A DNA stretch of 64,000 bases from assembly GCF_020463795.1 (NCBI RefSeq), contig NZ_CP080025.1, positions 4,275,501-4,339,500 on the forward strand, read 5' to 3'. Position 1 is the stretch's first letter. Every line of letters starts with the position of its first letter. The translations under genes were made by a program, and so were the position numbers. The DNA comes from Echinicola marina (GTDB taxonomy: Bacteria; Bacteroidota; Bacteroidia; Cytophagales; Cyclobacteriaceae). Below are positions 44,084 to 54,835 of the stretch, in pieces. The notes under the pieces were generated by a model. That model did no database searches. It had not been told where the DNA came from and was given only the letters and a program-made list of their open reading frames with translations.

Positions 44084-46789
44084 ATGGACAATAATAAAAA
44101 ACATGATCTTTTGAAGCTTTCAGGGCTAGAGCCTTTGGTTTTTACCCCTGAATTGAATTTCGTCAATATTGGTGAAAGGACGAATGTTACAGGATCTAAA
44201 AAGTTTGCCAGATTAATTCTTAATGGACAGTTTGACGAGGCTTTGGAAGTGGCCTTGGATCAGGTACGTGGCGGTGCTCAGGTACTTGATGTCTGTATGG
44301 ACGAGGGGATGCTTGATGGTGAAGCGGCCATGGTAAAATACCTTAATCTTTTGGCTTCTGAGCCTGAAATCAGCAGGATTCCAATAGTTATTGACAGTTC
44401 AAAATGGAATATTATCCTTGCAGGGCTTAAGTGTATCCAAGGTAAGGGTATCGTCAATTCCATTAGTTTGAAAAATGGTGAGGAAGAATTTGTCAGCCAG
44501 GCCAAGGTCATCAAGAAATTTGGAGCGGCTGTAGTGGTAATGGCTTTTGATGAGGATGGCCAAGCTGATACCTACCAAAGAAGAATCGATATCTGTAAGC
44601 GGAGTTATGATATCCTTGTAAAAAAGGTCAAGTTTAACCCTCAGGATATCATCTTTGATCCAAATATATTCCCTGTAGCCACAGGGATGGAAGAACATAA
44701 AACCAATGCCATAGACTTTTTCAAAGCCACCCAGTGGATCAAGGAAAATCTGCCTGGGGCTAAAGTAAGTGGTGGTGTAAGTAATGTGAGCTTTTCATTC
44801 AGGGGAAATAATCCTGTAAGAGAAGCTATGCATGCCGTATTTCTTTACCATGCTATCCAACATGGAATGGATATGGGAATTGTCAATCCAAGCATGCTGG
44901 AAATATATGATGATATTCCAAAGGATCTTCTGGAACATGTGGAAGATGTCATTTGGAACAAGCGGGATGATGCCACGGAAAGATTGTTGGATTTTGCGGA
45001 AACGGTCAAGTCATCAGGGAAAAAAGAAGTCAAAAGTGAAGCATGGAGGGAAGATCCTGTAGCCAAGCGTATGGAACATTCCTTGGTGAAAGGTATCATT
45101 GATTTTATAGAACAAGATGCTGAAGAGGCCAGACAGGAGCTTAATAGTCCACTAAAAGTCATTGAAGGGCCTTTGATGGATGGTATGAATGTCGTGGGGG
45201 ATCTCTTTGGTTCAGGTAAAATGTTTTTGCCACAGGTGGTGAAGTCTGCCCGTGTAATGAAAAAGGCAGTAGCTTATTTGGAACCCTTTATGCCTAAGGC
45301 AGGTGATGCAGATTTCGACGAGGGAAGCAGTTCTATCAAAAAGGTCTTACTAGCTACCGTAAAGGGTGATGTCCATGATATAGGAAAAAACATAGTGGGC
45401 GTAGTGCTCGCCTGTAATAGCTACCAAATCATAGATTTGGGAGTAATGGTAGATGCCCAAAAAATCATCGATGAAGCTATTAAAAACAAGGTGGATATCA
45501 TTGGCTTAAGCGGATTAATTACCCCTTCATTGGATGAAATGGTCAATGTGGCTTCTGAAATGGAACGCCAAGGATTGAAGATTCCATTGCTGATCGGTGG
45601 AGCAACCACCAGTAGAATCCATACAGCTGTAAAAATCGATCCGGTATATAGTGGCACTGTGGTGCATGTGATGGATGCTTCTAAATCTGTTCCAGTAGCC
45701 GGTGAAGTAATCAGTGAAGAAACTAAAGCAGCTTTTCACCAAAAAATGAAAGCTACTTATCAGGAATTGAGGGAATCTCACCAAGCCAAACAAGAAGCCA
45801 AACAATTGGCTACCTATGAAGAGGCAAAAGCCAACCATACAGTTATTGATTGGCAAGGTTTCAATCCCGTAGCACCTGCTAAGCTAGGAAGAACGGTGAT
45901 TGACCTTGACCTTAAGACCTTAAGAAAGTATATAGACTGGACACCATTTTTCAGTACTTGGATGTTGGCCGGGAAATTCCCGAAAATCCTTAAAGATAAG
46001 GTAGTAGGGGAGCAGGCGTTGAAATTATATAATGAAGCCAATGATATGCTGGACAGGATCATTAATGAATCTTGGTTGGATGCCAAGGCGGTTATAGGTT
46101 TATATCCAGTCAGAAGATCAGGTGATGATATTACCATTCTGGATGAGCACCATCAGGATACAGCCACCACCTTTCATTTTCTTAGACAACAAGGCAAAAA
46201 AGGTAAGGGGGTTCCGAATCGGTCTTTAGCAGATTACCTTCACCCGGATCAAGTGGATTATTTTGGTGGATTTGCCGTTACCGCCGGATTAAGGATGGAT
46301 GAAAAGGTAGAGGAATTCAAGGCCAAAACGGATGATTATAACGAAATTATGTTAAAAGCCCTTGCCGACAGGCTTGCTGAGGCTGCTGCGGAATACATGC
46401 ATGAAGAGGTGCGAAAAAATTACTGGGGATATGCCAAGTCGGAACAATTTGACAATGAGTCATTGATCAAAGAAGCATATGCCGGAATCAGACCTGCTCC
46501 AGGATATCCTGCATGCCCTGAACATTCAGAAAAAATCACCCTATTTGAGCTTTTGGAGGCAGGGGAAATTGGAGTTGCATTAACGGATAGCTTTGCCATG
46601 TTGCCTACCTCATCCGTAAGTGGATTTTATTTTGGCCATCCAGAGAGTAAATATTTTGGATTGGGAAAAATCGCCGAGGACCAAGTCGTAAGCTATGCCC
46701 ATAGAAAAGGAATATCTAAGGAAAAGGCAGAAAAACTACTTGCGCCTAATTTGGCCTACAATCCAAAACTGAATCCAGTAATGCAATAA
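44084..46789 (+). CDS. metH: methionine synthase, folate/B12/reactivation subunit (split MetH)
   Basis: The protein has 901 residues from the ATG at 44084; a GTG two codons upstream is possible. Domain order: pterin-binding barrel ([19 protein letters not shown]), the helical cap ([15 protein letters not shown]), the B12-binding fold with DVHDIGKN (base-off His) and the [11 protein letters not shown] loop, and the activation domain with [12 protein letters not shown] near 805-815. It transfers methyl from methyl-THF to the corrinoid. It lacks the homocysteine domain, supplied by the preceding gene. Both genes plus metF form one unit under SAM control. Confidence 0.95.
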   Translation: MDNNKKHDLLKLSGLEPLVFTPELNFVNIGERTNVTGSKKFARLILNGQFDEALEVALDQVRGGAQVLDVCMDEGMLDGEAAMVKYLNLLASEPEISRIPIVIDSSKWNIILAGLKCIQGKGIVNSISLKNGEEEFVSQAKVIKKFGAAVVVMAFDEDGQADTYQRRIDICKRSYDILVKKVKFNPQDIIFDPNIFPVATGMEEHKTNAIDFFKATQWIKENLPGAKVSGGVSNVSFSFRGNNPVREAMHAVFLYHAIQHGMDMGIVNPSMLEIYDDIPKDLLEHVEDVIWNKRDDATERLLDFAETVKSSGKKEVKSEAWREDPVAKRMEHSLVKGIIDFIEQDAEEARQELNSPLKVIEGPLMDGMNVVGDLFGSGKMFLPQVVKSARVMKKAVAYLEPFMPKAGDADFDEGSSSIKKVLLATVKGDVHDIGKNIVGVVLACNSYQIIDLGVMVDAQKIIDEAIKNKVDIIGLSGLITPSLDEMVNVASEMERQGLKIPLLIGGATTSRIHTAVKIDPVYSGTVVHVMDASKSVPVAGEVISEETKAAFHQKMKATYQELRESHQAKQEAKQLATYEEAKANHTVIDWQGFNPVAPAKLGRTVIDLDLKTLRKYIDWTPFFSTWMLAGKFPKILKDKVVGEQALKLYNEANDMLDRIINESWLDAKAVIGLYPVRRSGDDITILDEHHQDTATTFHFLRQQGKKGKGVPNRSLADYLHPDQVDYFGGFAVTAGLRMDEKVEEFKAKTDDYNEIMLKALADRLAEAAAEYMHEEVRKNYWGYAKSEQFDNESLIKEAYAGIRPAPGYPACPEHSEKITLFELLEAGEIGVALTDSFAMLPTSSVSGFYFGHPESKYFGLGKIAEDQVVSYAHRKGISKEKAEKLLAPNLAYNPKLNPVMQ

Positions 46790-46872
46790 AGATTAGCTTT
46801 GACCAGTGGACCTGTTGGATATTTTAACTGATGATAAATATCCAATAGGTCTTATGACAACCATATAGAATA

Positions 46873-47826
46873 ATGAAAGTAACCGAACACATTAAGCAAG
46901 CGAAGAAAACCCTTTTTTCATTTGAAATATTACCTCCTCTAAAAGGACAAAGCCTCAACGAAATGCTCGATGGGATTTCGCCTCTAATGGACTTTAACCC
47001 ACCTTTTATAGATGTAACGTACCACAGGGAAGAATTCATTTATAAAAAGCATCCTAACGGACTTTTGGAAAAGGTAAGTACCCGAAAGAGACCCGGGACT
47101 GTAGGAATATGTGCAGCCCTGATGAATAGGTTCAAAGTAGATGCAGTACCCCATATCCTTTGCGGTGGATTTTCCAAAGAAGATACTGAAAATGCCCTTA
47201 TTGATCTGAATTTTATTGGAGTAGAAAACATCCTTGCTTTGAGAGGGGATGCCCCGAAGTCCGAAGGTAGATTTGTTCCGGATGAAAATGGACATAATTA
47301 TACCAATGAGCTGGTAAGCCAGATAGTCGGTATGAATAATGGAAAATACTTACATGAAGAGACTGAGACCGGTTTTCAAACGGATTTTTGTGTGGGAGTA
47401 GCAGGTTATCCAGAAAAACATTTTGAAGCACCAAGCTTTAAATTTGATCTTAAATACCTTAAAGCAAAAGTGGATGCAGGAGCTGAATATATTGTCACGC
47501 AAATGTTTTTCGATAACGAAAAGTATTTTGACTTTGTGAAGGAAGTGAGGGCTGCTGGTATTGATGTGCCTATCATTCCTGGATTGAAACCGATTACTAC
47601 ATTAAGGCAAATTACCATGCTGCCAAGTATTTTCTTCCTAGATCTTCCAGACCCATTAATGAATGAACTGGAAAAATGTAAAACCAATGCAGATGTTAAG
47701 CAAGTTGGTATTGAATGGGCCATTCAGCAAAGCAAAGAGCTGATTGAATTTGGTGTTCCTTGTTTACATTATTATACCATGAGTAAAGCTAGTACAGTGT
47801 ATAAGGTAGCGAGTGAGGTGTTTTAA
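46873..47826 (+). CDS. metF: methylenetetrahydrofolate reductase MetF
   Basis: The protein has 317 residues. The FAD barrel starts FSFEILPPLKG and continues FIDVTYHREEF, GVENILALRGDAPK and DAGAEYIVTQMFFDN, with FVGLNP-type variation replaced by PIIPGLKPITT. It makes methyl-THF from methylene-THF using NADH, feeding the MetH subunits upstream. The gap to metH is 83 bases with no terminator, so co-transcription is likely. The terminator at 47846-47885 ends the unit. Confidence 0.95.
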   Translation: MKVTEHIKQAKKTLFSFEILPPLKGQSLNEMLDGISPLMDFNPPFIDVTYHREEFIYKKHPNGLLEKVSTRKRPGTVGICAALMNRFKVDAVPHILCGGFSKEDTENALIDLNFIGVENILALRGDAPKSEGRFVPDENGHNYTNELVSQIVGMNNGKYLHEETETGFQTDFCVGVAGYPEKHFEAPSFKFDLKYLKAKVDAGAEYIVTQMFFDNEKYFDFVKEVRAAGIDVPIIPGLKPITTLRQITMLPSIFFLDLPDPLMNELEKCKTNADVKQVGIEWAIQQSKELIEFGVPCLHYYTMSKASTVYKVASEVF

Positions 47827-47845
47827 GCAGTATTGATCATGATAA

Positions 47846-47886
47846 AAAAGGCCACTTTACCCAATGGGTGAAGTGGCCTTTTCTTT
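47846..47886 (+). terminator. terminator after metF
   Basis: AAAAGGCCACTTTACCC pairs with GGGTGAAGTGGCCTTTT with one mismatch, followed by CTTTTTC. Confidence 0.85.
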
Positions 47887-48067
47887 TTCGAACCATGAAA
47901 AGATAATATTAGTTTTGGATAATAATCAATTGTAATTATCCATGCATAGAGTGTAGTTTTATTTTTTAGAATCGATGCTTTATGCCCAAGGGAATAATCT
48001 TTCAAATCTCTGGGGTAAGATAAAGTTGAGATTTTATTTATTGCATATTTATGAATCCAATTGTCCA

Positions 48068-50692
48068 ATGAAACTATTTACCAAGTTCTTTTTTTTTCAG
48101 GGCCTCTTTTGCCTGATCAACCTCTATGGCTTTGCCCAAGATAAATCACAAATTCAAATAAATGATCAAGATTTAACCGTTTGGTATAATCAACCTGCAA
48201 AAGAATGGACGGAGGCCATCCCTATTGGAAATGGCTATATGGGGGCTATGGTCTTTGGTGGTGTAGAGCAGGAACGTATTCAATTGAATGAAGGAACTTT
48301 GTATTCTGGAGATCCTGATTTTACCTTTAAGAGCATCAATGTGCGTAAGCGCTACCCTGAAGTTATGGCTTTATTGGAGTCTGGGGAATATGGAGAGGCG
48401 CAGGATATTATCAAAAAAGATTGGTTGGGAAGGGCACAGCAGTGCTTTCAGCCTATGGGAGATGTTTGGATAGATTTTGATCATAAAAGAGAAATAAAGA
48501 ACTACAAGAGAAGCTTGGATTTGGCCCAGTCTATTGTCAAAGTAAGCTACCTAGAGGGAGGTGTAAACTATACAAGGGAGTATTTTGCCAGCTATCCAGA
48601 TCATTTGATTGCCGTAAAGCTATCTGCGGATAAACAAGCAGCCATTACATGTGAACTAAAACTCTCTACTCCACATAAGCCCACAGAAAAAGTATTCAAT
48701 GATGAAAATCAATTGGTCCTGCAGGGCAAGGCTCCTGGTATTGCCCTGAGAAGGTCCCTTCAAACGGTGCAGCATATTGGAGACCAACACAAATATCCGG
48801 AGATTTTTGACATGAATGGCAATGTCAAGCCCGGAGCTAGTCAAGTCATGTATGATGAAGATGTATTTGGCTTAGGAATGGCCTTTGATACACGCATAGA
48901 GACAAAGATAAATGGAGGAAAGATCCTTTCAGAAAATGGCAGTATAAAAGTAATAGGAGCTGATGAAGTGGTTTTCTTAATATCCGCTGCTACCAGCTAT
49001 AATGGCTTTGATAAATCTCCCGTGCGGGAAGGGATAGATGAGGAAGCTAAATCCAAAGGCTTTTTAAAGGCTGTAGAGAACAAAAGTTATGCCTCACTTT
49101 TGGAAACGCATACCAATGATTATCAGCAGTTATTTGATCGGGTAAAAATCAAACTGGATAAGCAAACTAAGCAATCCATGCTTCCTACAGATCAGCGATT
49201 ACTCCAGTTTTCCAATGGCAAAGACCAATCTTTGGTAGGTTTGTATTTCCAATTTGGCCGATATTTGATGATTTCAGGTTCCAGACCTGGAGGTCAACCC
49301 CTCAACCTGCAAGGTATATGGAACGATAAGGTCATCCCACCCTGGGCCAGTGCCTACACCATGAATATCAATTTGGAGATGAACTATTGGCCTGCCGAGA
49401 TGACCAATTTATCTGAATGCCAAGAACCACTCTTTACAGCAATTGACGAATTGGCGATCAATGGTCAGGAAACGGCCAAACAGATGTTCGGTAACCAAGG
49501 ATGGTTGGGAAATCACAATATGACGGTGTGGAGACATGCTGAGCCTGTTGATATGTGTGAATGTTCATTTTGGCCTATGGTAGCTGGATGGTTAATGAGC
49601 CACAAATGGGAGCATTACCTTTATAGTGCTGATAGAACATTTTTGAAAACTGAAATCTTTCCATTATTGGAAGGGGCCGTATTGTTCTACAAAGATTGGT
49701 TAGTCCCTAATAAAGAAGGCTATCTGGTCACACCAGTGGGACATAGCCCCGAAAACAAATTTATCTTCAGGGGTAAGGAAATCTCTACCCAAAGCCCTGG
49801 ACCTACGATGGATATGGCGATTATTCGGGAGTCATTTAGCCGGTATTTGGAAGCTTGTAGCTTACTAGATTTGGAATCAGAACTAAGTGAAGAAATCAAT
49901 GCCAAATTGGAAAAGCTGCTACCTTACCAAATTGGTCAATATGGACAACTACAGGAATGGCAATTTGATTTTGAGGAACAAGACCCAAAGCATAGACATA
50001 TTTCCCATCTATATGGTTTTCATCCGGGAAATCAAATTAACTGGACAGACACGCCGGAATTAGCTGCAGCCGTAAAAAAATCCATGGAAAGGAGGGGTGA
50101 TCAGGCGACGGGCTGGTCCATGGGATGGAAGGTCAATATTTGGGCCAGACTATATGAGGGAGATAAATCTCTTCAGTTATTGACTAACCTATTGAGTTTA
50201 GTTAAAGATGGAGAAAAAGGTGCTAGCAGGAGTGGAACTTATACCAACCTATTTGATGCACATCCACCTTTCCAAATTGACGGTAATTTTGGTGCCACAG
50301 CTGGTATTGCAGAAATGCTTTTACAAAGCCATGATGGAGCCATTCATTTATTACCTGCCTTGCCTAAACCGTGGAAATCCGGTAAAATAACTGGACTGAA
50401 GGCCAGGGGGGGCTTTGAGGTAGACCTGGAATGGTCTGGGAATCAGTTAAAAAATGGCTGTATTACAGCCCATTCAGGAGGAGTATTACCTATCAGAAGC
50501 AAAACTCCTTTACATTTTAATGAAACGCTTAAGTTCATTGAAAGACAAAGTAATCCATTGCTGGAGCCTATACACCCTGGCGATCCGCTTAATCATTTCA
50601 ATGGTGATCTGGCAAATCAGAATAAAAATGATTTTTATGAATATTATATACAGACAGTTTCAGGTCAGAAGATAAGATTCAATGGAAAATAA
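48068..50692 (+). CDS. GH95-family alpha-L-fucosidase
   Basis: The protein has 874 residues from the ATG at 48068; the frame is open further left, but a signal peptide starts here ([19 protein letters not shown]). GH95 markers are present: the N-terminal [19 protein letters not shown] with [13 protein letters not shown], the (alpha/alpha)6 core with [28 protein letters not shown], and the final [19 protein letters not shown]. The enzyme inverts alpha-1,2-linked fucose in GH95 members; some members act on galactose. Exported, possibly outer-membrane or periplasmic. Alone here, without a SusCD pair in the window. Confidence 0.92.
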   Translation: MKLFTKFFFFQGLFCLINLYGFAQDKSQIQINDQDLTVWYNQPAKEWTEAIPIGNGYMGAMVFGGVEQERIQLNEGTLYSGDPDFTFKSINVRKRYPEVMALLESGEYGEAQDIIKKDWLGRAQQCFQPMGDVWIDFDHKREIKNYKRSLDLAQSIVKVSYLEGGVNYTREYFASYPDHLIAVKLSADKQAAITCELKLSTPHKPTEKVFNDENQLVLQGKAPGIALRRSLQTVQHIGDQHKYPEIFDMNGNVKPGASQVMYDEDVFGLGMAFDTRIETKINGGKILSENGSIKVIGADEVVFLISAATSYNGFDKSPVREGIDEEAKSKGFLKAVENKSYASLLETHTNDYQQLFDRVKIKLDKQTKQSMLPTDQRLLQFSNGKDQSLVGLYFQFGRYLMISGSRPGGQPLNLQGIWNDKVIPPWASAYTMNINLEMNYWPAEMTNLSECQEPLFTAIDELAINGQETAKQMFGNQGWLGNHNMTVWRHAEPVDMCECSFWPMVAGWLMSHKWEHYLYSADRTFLKTEIFPLLEGAVLFYKDWLVPNKEGYLVTPVGHSPENKFIFRGKEISTQSPGPTMDMAIIRESFSRYLEACSLLDLESELSEEINAKLEKLLPYQIGQYGQLQEWQFDFEEQDPKHRHISHLYGFHPGNQINWTDTPELAAAVKKSMERRGDQATGWSMGWKVNIWARLYEGDKSLQLLTNLLSLVKDGEKGASRSGTYTNLFDAHPPFQIDGNFGATAGIAEMLLQSHDGAIHLLPALPKPWKSGKITGLKARGGFEVDLEWSGNQLKNGCITAHSGGVLPIRSKTPLHFNETLKFIERQSNPLLEPIHPGDPLNHFNGDLANQNKNDFYEYYIQTVSGQKIRFNGK

Positions 50693-50726
50693 TAGAAAAA
50701 ACTAGAATGTTATTTTTAATGCGAGG

Positions 50727-50780
50727 TTTCCTGTCCGTGGTTAGAACGTTTTAATAATATGGACGGGAAACCTTCAAAAC
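50727..50780 (+). terminator. hairpin after the GH95 gene
   Basis: GGTTTCCTGTCC pairs with GGACGGGAAACC (one wobble) around a 24-base loop, followed by a short T stretch. The T run is weak, so termination may be partial. Confidence 0.5.
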
Positions 50781-50891
50781 ACTCCCAAATATCCTCACAC
50801 TCAATTTCCTTTATTATTTATATGAATGGGTAACTGATATTATAAATAGTTATTATATTGTGAGCCAAATATTATTAAAAGTACAAGCTAT

Positions 50892-51881
50892 ATGTTGATT
50901 AATAAATTCATTTTGGCAGCAATATTGGCCGGTAGCGTTTTACCAAGTCAGGATAAAGCCAAGATTAATTCTGTTGATTTTAAGGCCTATCAACAAGAAA
51001 TACCCAATACCCAATTAGCCTTTGGTCTCACACCGATACCTGCAGGAACATATGTCATGGGGAGTCCGAGCTCGGAGAAGGGCAGGGAAGCCGATGAAGG
51101 TCCTCAAAGAAATGTTAAAATTGATGCTTTTTGGATGGGCACGCATGAAGTCACTTGGGATGTTTTTGAATTGTTTCTAAACAAAAATTATGAGGCTTCA
51201 GTAAGTGAAAAAGCACTTAGTCCTGAAGTAGATGGTTTGACCCGACCCTCAACACCTTATTTGGACATGACTTTTGGCATGGGGAAGGAAGAAATGCCCG
51301 CCATTGGAATGACACAGTATGGAGCCATTCAGTTCTGCAAATGGTTATATACTAAAACAGGAGTTTTTTATAGACTACCTACAGAAGCAGAATGGGAATA
51401 TGCTGCCAAGGCTGGCACTGAAACGGCTTTTTTCTTTGGAGATGACAGCAGTAAATTAGGAGATTACGCTTGGTATGCCGAAAATTCGGAAGAAAGCACT
51501 CATAAAATCGGCCAGAAAAAAGCTAATCCATGGGGATTGTATGATATTTATGGCAATGTAATGGAGTGGACTGGGGATGCTTATGTACCTAATTATCCTG
51601 AATCAAAAGGAGCTGTGGCCAATCCTCAAGAAACAACCGAAGAATTATACCCGAGGGCAATACGAGGAGGTAGCTATATCAGTGAAGCAGTAGAACTGAG
51701 AAGCAGTAACCGCTTTGCCTCTACTCCAGAATGGAAACAAATTGATCCTCAAATTCCCAAAAGTCAATGGTGGTTTCCTGAAGCGCCATTTTTGGGTATC
51801 AGGGTGGTTAGGCCATTGGAAACTCCTTCAAAAGAAGAAATCATGGCATATTATAACCAAGCACCAATTGATGACTATTAA
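50892..51881 (+). CDS. FGE-fold (SUMF1-like) protein without the catalytic cysteines
   Basis: The protein has 329 residues with a short signal-like N-terminus (LINKFILAAILAGSVLPS). The FGE fold is recognisable: TPIPAGTYVMGSPSSEKGRE, the WMGTHEVTWDVFELFLNKNY segment, YRLPTEAEWEYAAKAGTETA, NPWGLYDIYGNVMEWTGD and RGGSYISEAVELRSSNRF. Active formylglycine-generating enzymes have two cysteines, one before the Arg of CRSAxR; here that position is Leu (ELRSSNR). Only one Cys is visible in the core (QFCKW). It is therefore probably not a sulfatase activator, but a related C-type-lectin-like binder or another enzyme. Followed 20 bases later by a Gfo/Idh/MocA gene. Confidence 0.8.
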   Translation: MLINKFILAAILAGSVLPSQDKAKINSVDFKAYQQEIPNTQLAFGLTPIPAGTYVMGSPSSEKGREADEGPQRNVKIDAFWMGTHEVTWDVFELFLNKNYEASVSEKALSPEVDGLTRPSTPYLDMTFGMGKEEMPAIGMTQYGAIQFCKWLYTKTGVFYRLPTEAEWEYAAKAGTETAFFFGDDSSKLGDYAWYAENSEESTHKIGQKKANPWGLYDIYGNVMEWTGDAYVPNYPESKGAVANPQETTEELYPRAIRGGSYISEAVELRSSNRFASTPEWKQIDPQIPKSQWWFPEAPFLGIRVVRPLETPSKEEIMAYYNQAPIDDY

Positions 51882-51901
51882 TAATTAAACCTAAAAATAC
51901 G

Positions 51902-53221
51902 ATGAACCTTAAAGAGAAAAACGACAGACGGGATTTTTTGAAAACCACAGCATTAATTACCGGTGGTGCAATGATCAGTCCTTTTAGCCTTCCAGGAGCT
52001 TATGCTGCTGGAACAGATGAAATAAAAATAGCCTTAATTGGCTGCGGAGGACGAGGAACGGGGGCAGCCTTCCAGGCTTTTGGCACAGACCAAAATATTA
52101 AATTGGTGGCTATGGCCGATGCTTTTAGAGATCGACTGGACGATAGCTATAATGCCTTGTCAAAAAAAATAGGACCAGAGAAAGTACAGGTACCTGAAGA
52201 TAAAAAGTTTGTGGGCTTTGATGCCTATAAAAAGGCCATTAAGGAGGCGGATGTAGTATTACTGGCCACACCTCCTGGTTTTAGGCCAATACACTTTGAA
52301 GAAGCTATCAAGCAAGGCAAACATGTATTTATGGAGAAACCAGTGGCAGTTGATGCCAATGGTATTCGCAGAGTAATAGCCGCAGCAGAAAAGGCCAAAG
52401 CGCAAAAACTGAATGTGGTAGTAGGTCTTCAGAGAAGATACCAGGACAATTATATAGAAACAATCAAAAGAATTCAAGACGGTGCTATTGGAGATGTGGT
52501 AGGTGGCCATGTATATTGGAATGGTGGCGGTGTATGGACCCGTGCCAGACAAGCAGGCCAAACTGAAATGGAGTACCAAATGAGAAACTGGTATTATTTC
52601 AACTGGTTATGCGGCGACCATATCACAGAACAGCATGTTCATAATTTGGATATTGCTAACTGGGTAAAAGGAGGCTATCCTGTAAAAGCAGAAGGAACTG
52701 GTGGAAGAATGGTGCGTACGGGATTGGATACCGGTGAGATTTTTGATCACCATACCATTCGATTGACCTATGCTGATGGTACAATTATCAACAGTGAATG
52801 CCGTCATTTCCCTGGGGCAGATAATAAGGTAGATGAATCCTTTATTGGGACCAAGGGCCGTGCCTATATGAATGCGGGTAATGTAGGTAAAATTTGGGGA
52901 TTAGATGGTAGCGAACTTTATGACCATGATGGCAAAGGAAATATCAACCCCTACCAACAGGAACATAATAAGCTATTTGCTGCTATTGTAAATGGTGAAT
53001 ACAAATACGAAGATGCTACTAGGTCCGCTATGAGTACCATGACAGCTATCTTAGGTAGAAATGCGACTTATTCAGGTAAGGAAATTACTTGGGATGAGGC
53101 CTTTAATTCAGAAATTGACCTTATGCCTGATACTTATGCTTGGGATGCCATGCCAAAAGTACTTCCAAATGCAGATGGCTTATATCCACATGCAGTACCT
53201 GGTAAAACCAAGGTGGTTTAA
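51902..53221 (+). CDS. Tat-exported Gfo/Idh/MocA oxidoreductase
   Basis: The protein has 439 residues. The twin-arginine signal is RRDFLKTTALITGGAMISPF. The Rossmann fold starts KIALIGCGGRGTGAAFQAFG, followed by VVLLATPPGFRP, and EKPVAVDANGIRRV carries the catalytic Lys of the EKP motif. The C-terminal sheet begins with the HIxEQHVHNLD-type region (GDHITEQHVHNLDIANWVKG). The NAD(P)-dependent or bound-cofactor enzyme would act in the periplasm on sugars, probably oxidising position 3. Twenty bases after the FGE-like gene, so one operon. Confidence 0.9.
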   Translation: MNLKEKNDRRDFLKTTALITGGAMISPFSLPGAYAAGTDEIKIALIGCGGRGTGAAFQAFGTDQNIKLVAMADAFRDRLDDSYNALSKKIGPEKVQVPEDKKFVGFDAYKKAIKEADVVLLATPPGFRPIHFEEAIKQGKHVFMEKPVAVDANGIRRVIAAAEKAKAQKLNVVVGLQRRYQDNYIETIKRIQDGAIGDVVGGHVYWNGGGVWTRARQAGQTEMEYQMRNWYYFNWLCGDHITEQHVHNLDIANWVKGGYPVKAEGTGGRMVRTGLDTGEIFDHHTIRLTYADGTIINSECRHFPGADNKVDESFIGTKGRAYMNAGNVGKIWGLDGSELYDHDGKGNINPYQQEHNKLFAAIVNGEYKYEDATRSAMSTMTAILGRNATYSGKEITWDEAFNSEIDLMPDTYAWDAMPKVLPNADGLYPHAVPGKTKVV

Positions 53222-53237
53222 TTAACCTTAATGATGT

Positions 53238-53275
53238 AAAAGGCCATAAAACTTAAAGTTCTATGGCCTTTTTTA
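53238..53275. terminator. bidirectional terminator
   Basis: AAAAGGCCATA (53238-53248) pairs perfectly with TATGGCCTTTT (53262-53272) between convergent oxidoreductase genes; runs of A and T on the two sides let it serve both. Confidence 0.85.
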
Positions 53276-53343
53276 TTCACTTCATTTGTAGACAAAAAAA
53301 GCAGAGAACGTTAATTCCCTACTTTTACTATATGGTTGCTTTA

Positions 53344-54693
53344 TTAAATGGTTGGTTCGTAACCTTTTTCATATTCCCTGGACCAAAGCTTTTTAGCCTC
53401 TTTGCTATTGGTAATATGGCCGTTTTTAGGATCACATTCCAAAACCTCTCCAGTTCTGGATGCTATATTGGCCAAATGGCAAAGTAAAGTACTTTTAGCT
53501 CCTTCATCAATAGGGGAGTTCTGTTTCTCTTTACCTCTAATCGCCTCAAAGAAATTATATACGTGGGTAGTGGATACATCACCGCCGCCACCTAGAGCAG
53601 TAGCTGATTCTGATCCTTTACCGTAATTTTCCCTTACCAATTTACCACCGCGATCATATTGTTTGTAGCCACTTCTGTCAATAAATGCAGAGCCTTCAGT
53701 ACCATATATAATGGTGCCTCTACCACCTCCATAAGTTTGCATTCCATTTCGGCTTTTTCCGTCCCATTGGATGGTCTTGTTGTCTTCAAACTTAAATACT
53801 GCATCCATCGTGTCATACATGGTCCAACCATCATCTTCCCAATGGTACTTTCCTGAGTCTACCATGACCCTGTTGGGGAAATCCACTCCCAATGCCCATC
53901 TGGCGATATCCAATTCATGGGTTGCATTGTTACCGGTCTCTGCAGTACCAAAGTCCCAACCATACCAATGCCAATTATAATCCCATGTGTCATGCATATA
54001 TTCCTTTCTTGGTGACGGTCCTTGGAATAAATCCCAATCCAAACCTTCAGGAACAGCTGCTTTACTTGGATTGGGTACACGTCCCCTCGAATTGGAGTAG
54101 AATGCAGTAGCCTTAAATACTTTTCCTAAAGCCCCCTCATGAATAGCCTTGATAATTTCATTGCTGGGTAAAGAAGAGCGTTGTTGGTTCCCCATTTGGA
54201 TCACTTTATTGTATTTCTTTTGGTATTCAACCAAAAGCTCTCCTTCTCTTGGGTTATGGCTACAAGGCTTCTCTACATAAACATGCTTCCCTGCTTCTAC
54301 TGCCATCCAAGTACCTGGAGCATGCCAATGATCAGGGGTAGCGTTGATGATAGCATCCACCTCAGAATCCTCTATTACCTTGAAAATACTGTTTTCCAAT
54401 TTTGGGCTATAGCCCAGTAGATCGGTAAATTTTTTGCCGGCCTTCTCTCTTTGTGATTTCATTACATCACATAGATAAACAAGGTTTACATTGGATTGAG
54501 GCAATTTTATCGGATCATAATAAGCACCAAGTCTTCTTCCCAATCCACATACAGCTATATTGAGGCGTTCATTGGCTCCGATGATATTTGCATAGCTTTT
54601 GGCAGAAAAACCTAAGGCTCCTAAACTGGATATTCCTGCAGTTGCCAAAGCGGATTTTTTAATGAACTCTCGTCTGTTATTTTTATTCTTCAT
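53344..54693 (-). CDS. second Tat-exported Gfo/Idh/MocA oxidoreductase
   Basis: The protein has 449 residues. The Tat signal is RREFIKKSALATAGISSLGA. The Rossmann half has NIAVCGLGRRLGAYYDPI, DAIINATPDHWHAPG and EKPCSHNPREGE with the EKP lysine. The C-terminal part has NNATHELDIARWALG with the His-Asp that often ligates metal or sugar in this subgroup. It is distinct from the gene at 51902 and close to the types found with DUF1080. The DUF1080 gene lies 142 bases upstream on the same strand, so they are probably one operon. Confidence 0.9.
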   Translation of the reverse strand: MKNKNNRREFIKKSALATAGISSLGALGFSAKSYANIIGANERLNIAVCGLGRRLGAYYDPIKLPQSNVNLVYLCDVMKSQREKAGKKFTDLLGYSPKLENSIFKVIEDSEVDAIINATPDHWHAPGTWMAVEAGKHVYVEKPCSHNPREGELLVEYQKKYNKVIQMGNQQRSSLPSNEIIKAIHEGALGKVFKATAFYSNSRGRVPNPSKAAVPEGLDWDLFQGPSPRKEYMHDTWDYNWHWYGWDFGTAETGNNATHELDIARWALGVDFPNRVMVDSGKYHWEDDGWTMYDTMDAVFKFEDNKTIQWDGKSRNGMQTYGGGRGTIIYGTEGSAFIDRSGYKQYDRGGKLVRENYGKGSESATALGGGGDVSTTHVYNFFEAIRGKEKQNSPIDEGAKSTLLCHLANIASRTGEVLECDPKNGHITNSKEAKKLWSREYEKGYEPTI

Positions 54694-54835
54694 AATTAAA
54701 CGGAATATAAATTCTTCTATTTGGGGTTTACTATTAATTGACCTTTAAAGTACAAATGACCCCAAATGCCAATTATTTTGGACTCGGAGTCATTTATGTT
54801 TTGGCGCTATAAGGACATTTATTTTCTAAATACGA

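Noticed and set aside
44832-45162. open frames overlapping metH on both strands
   Set aside because: Both lie within the well-supported 901-residue MetH subunit and show no domain.
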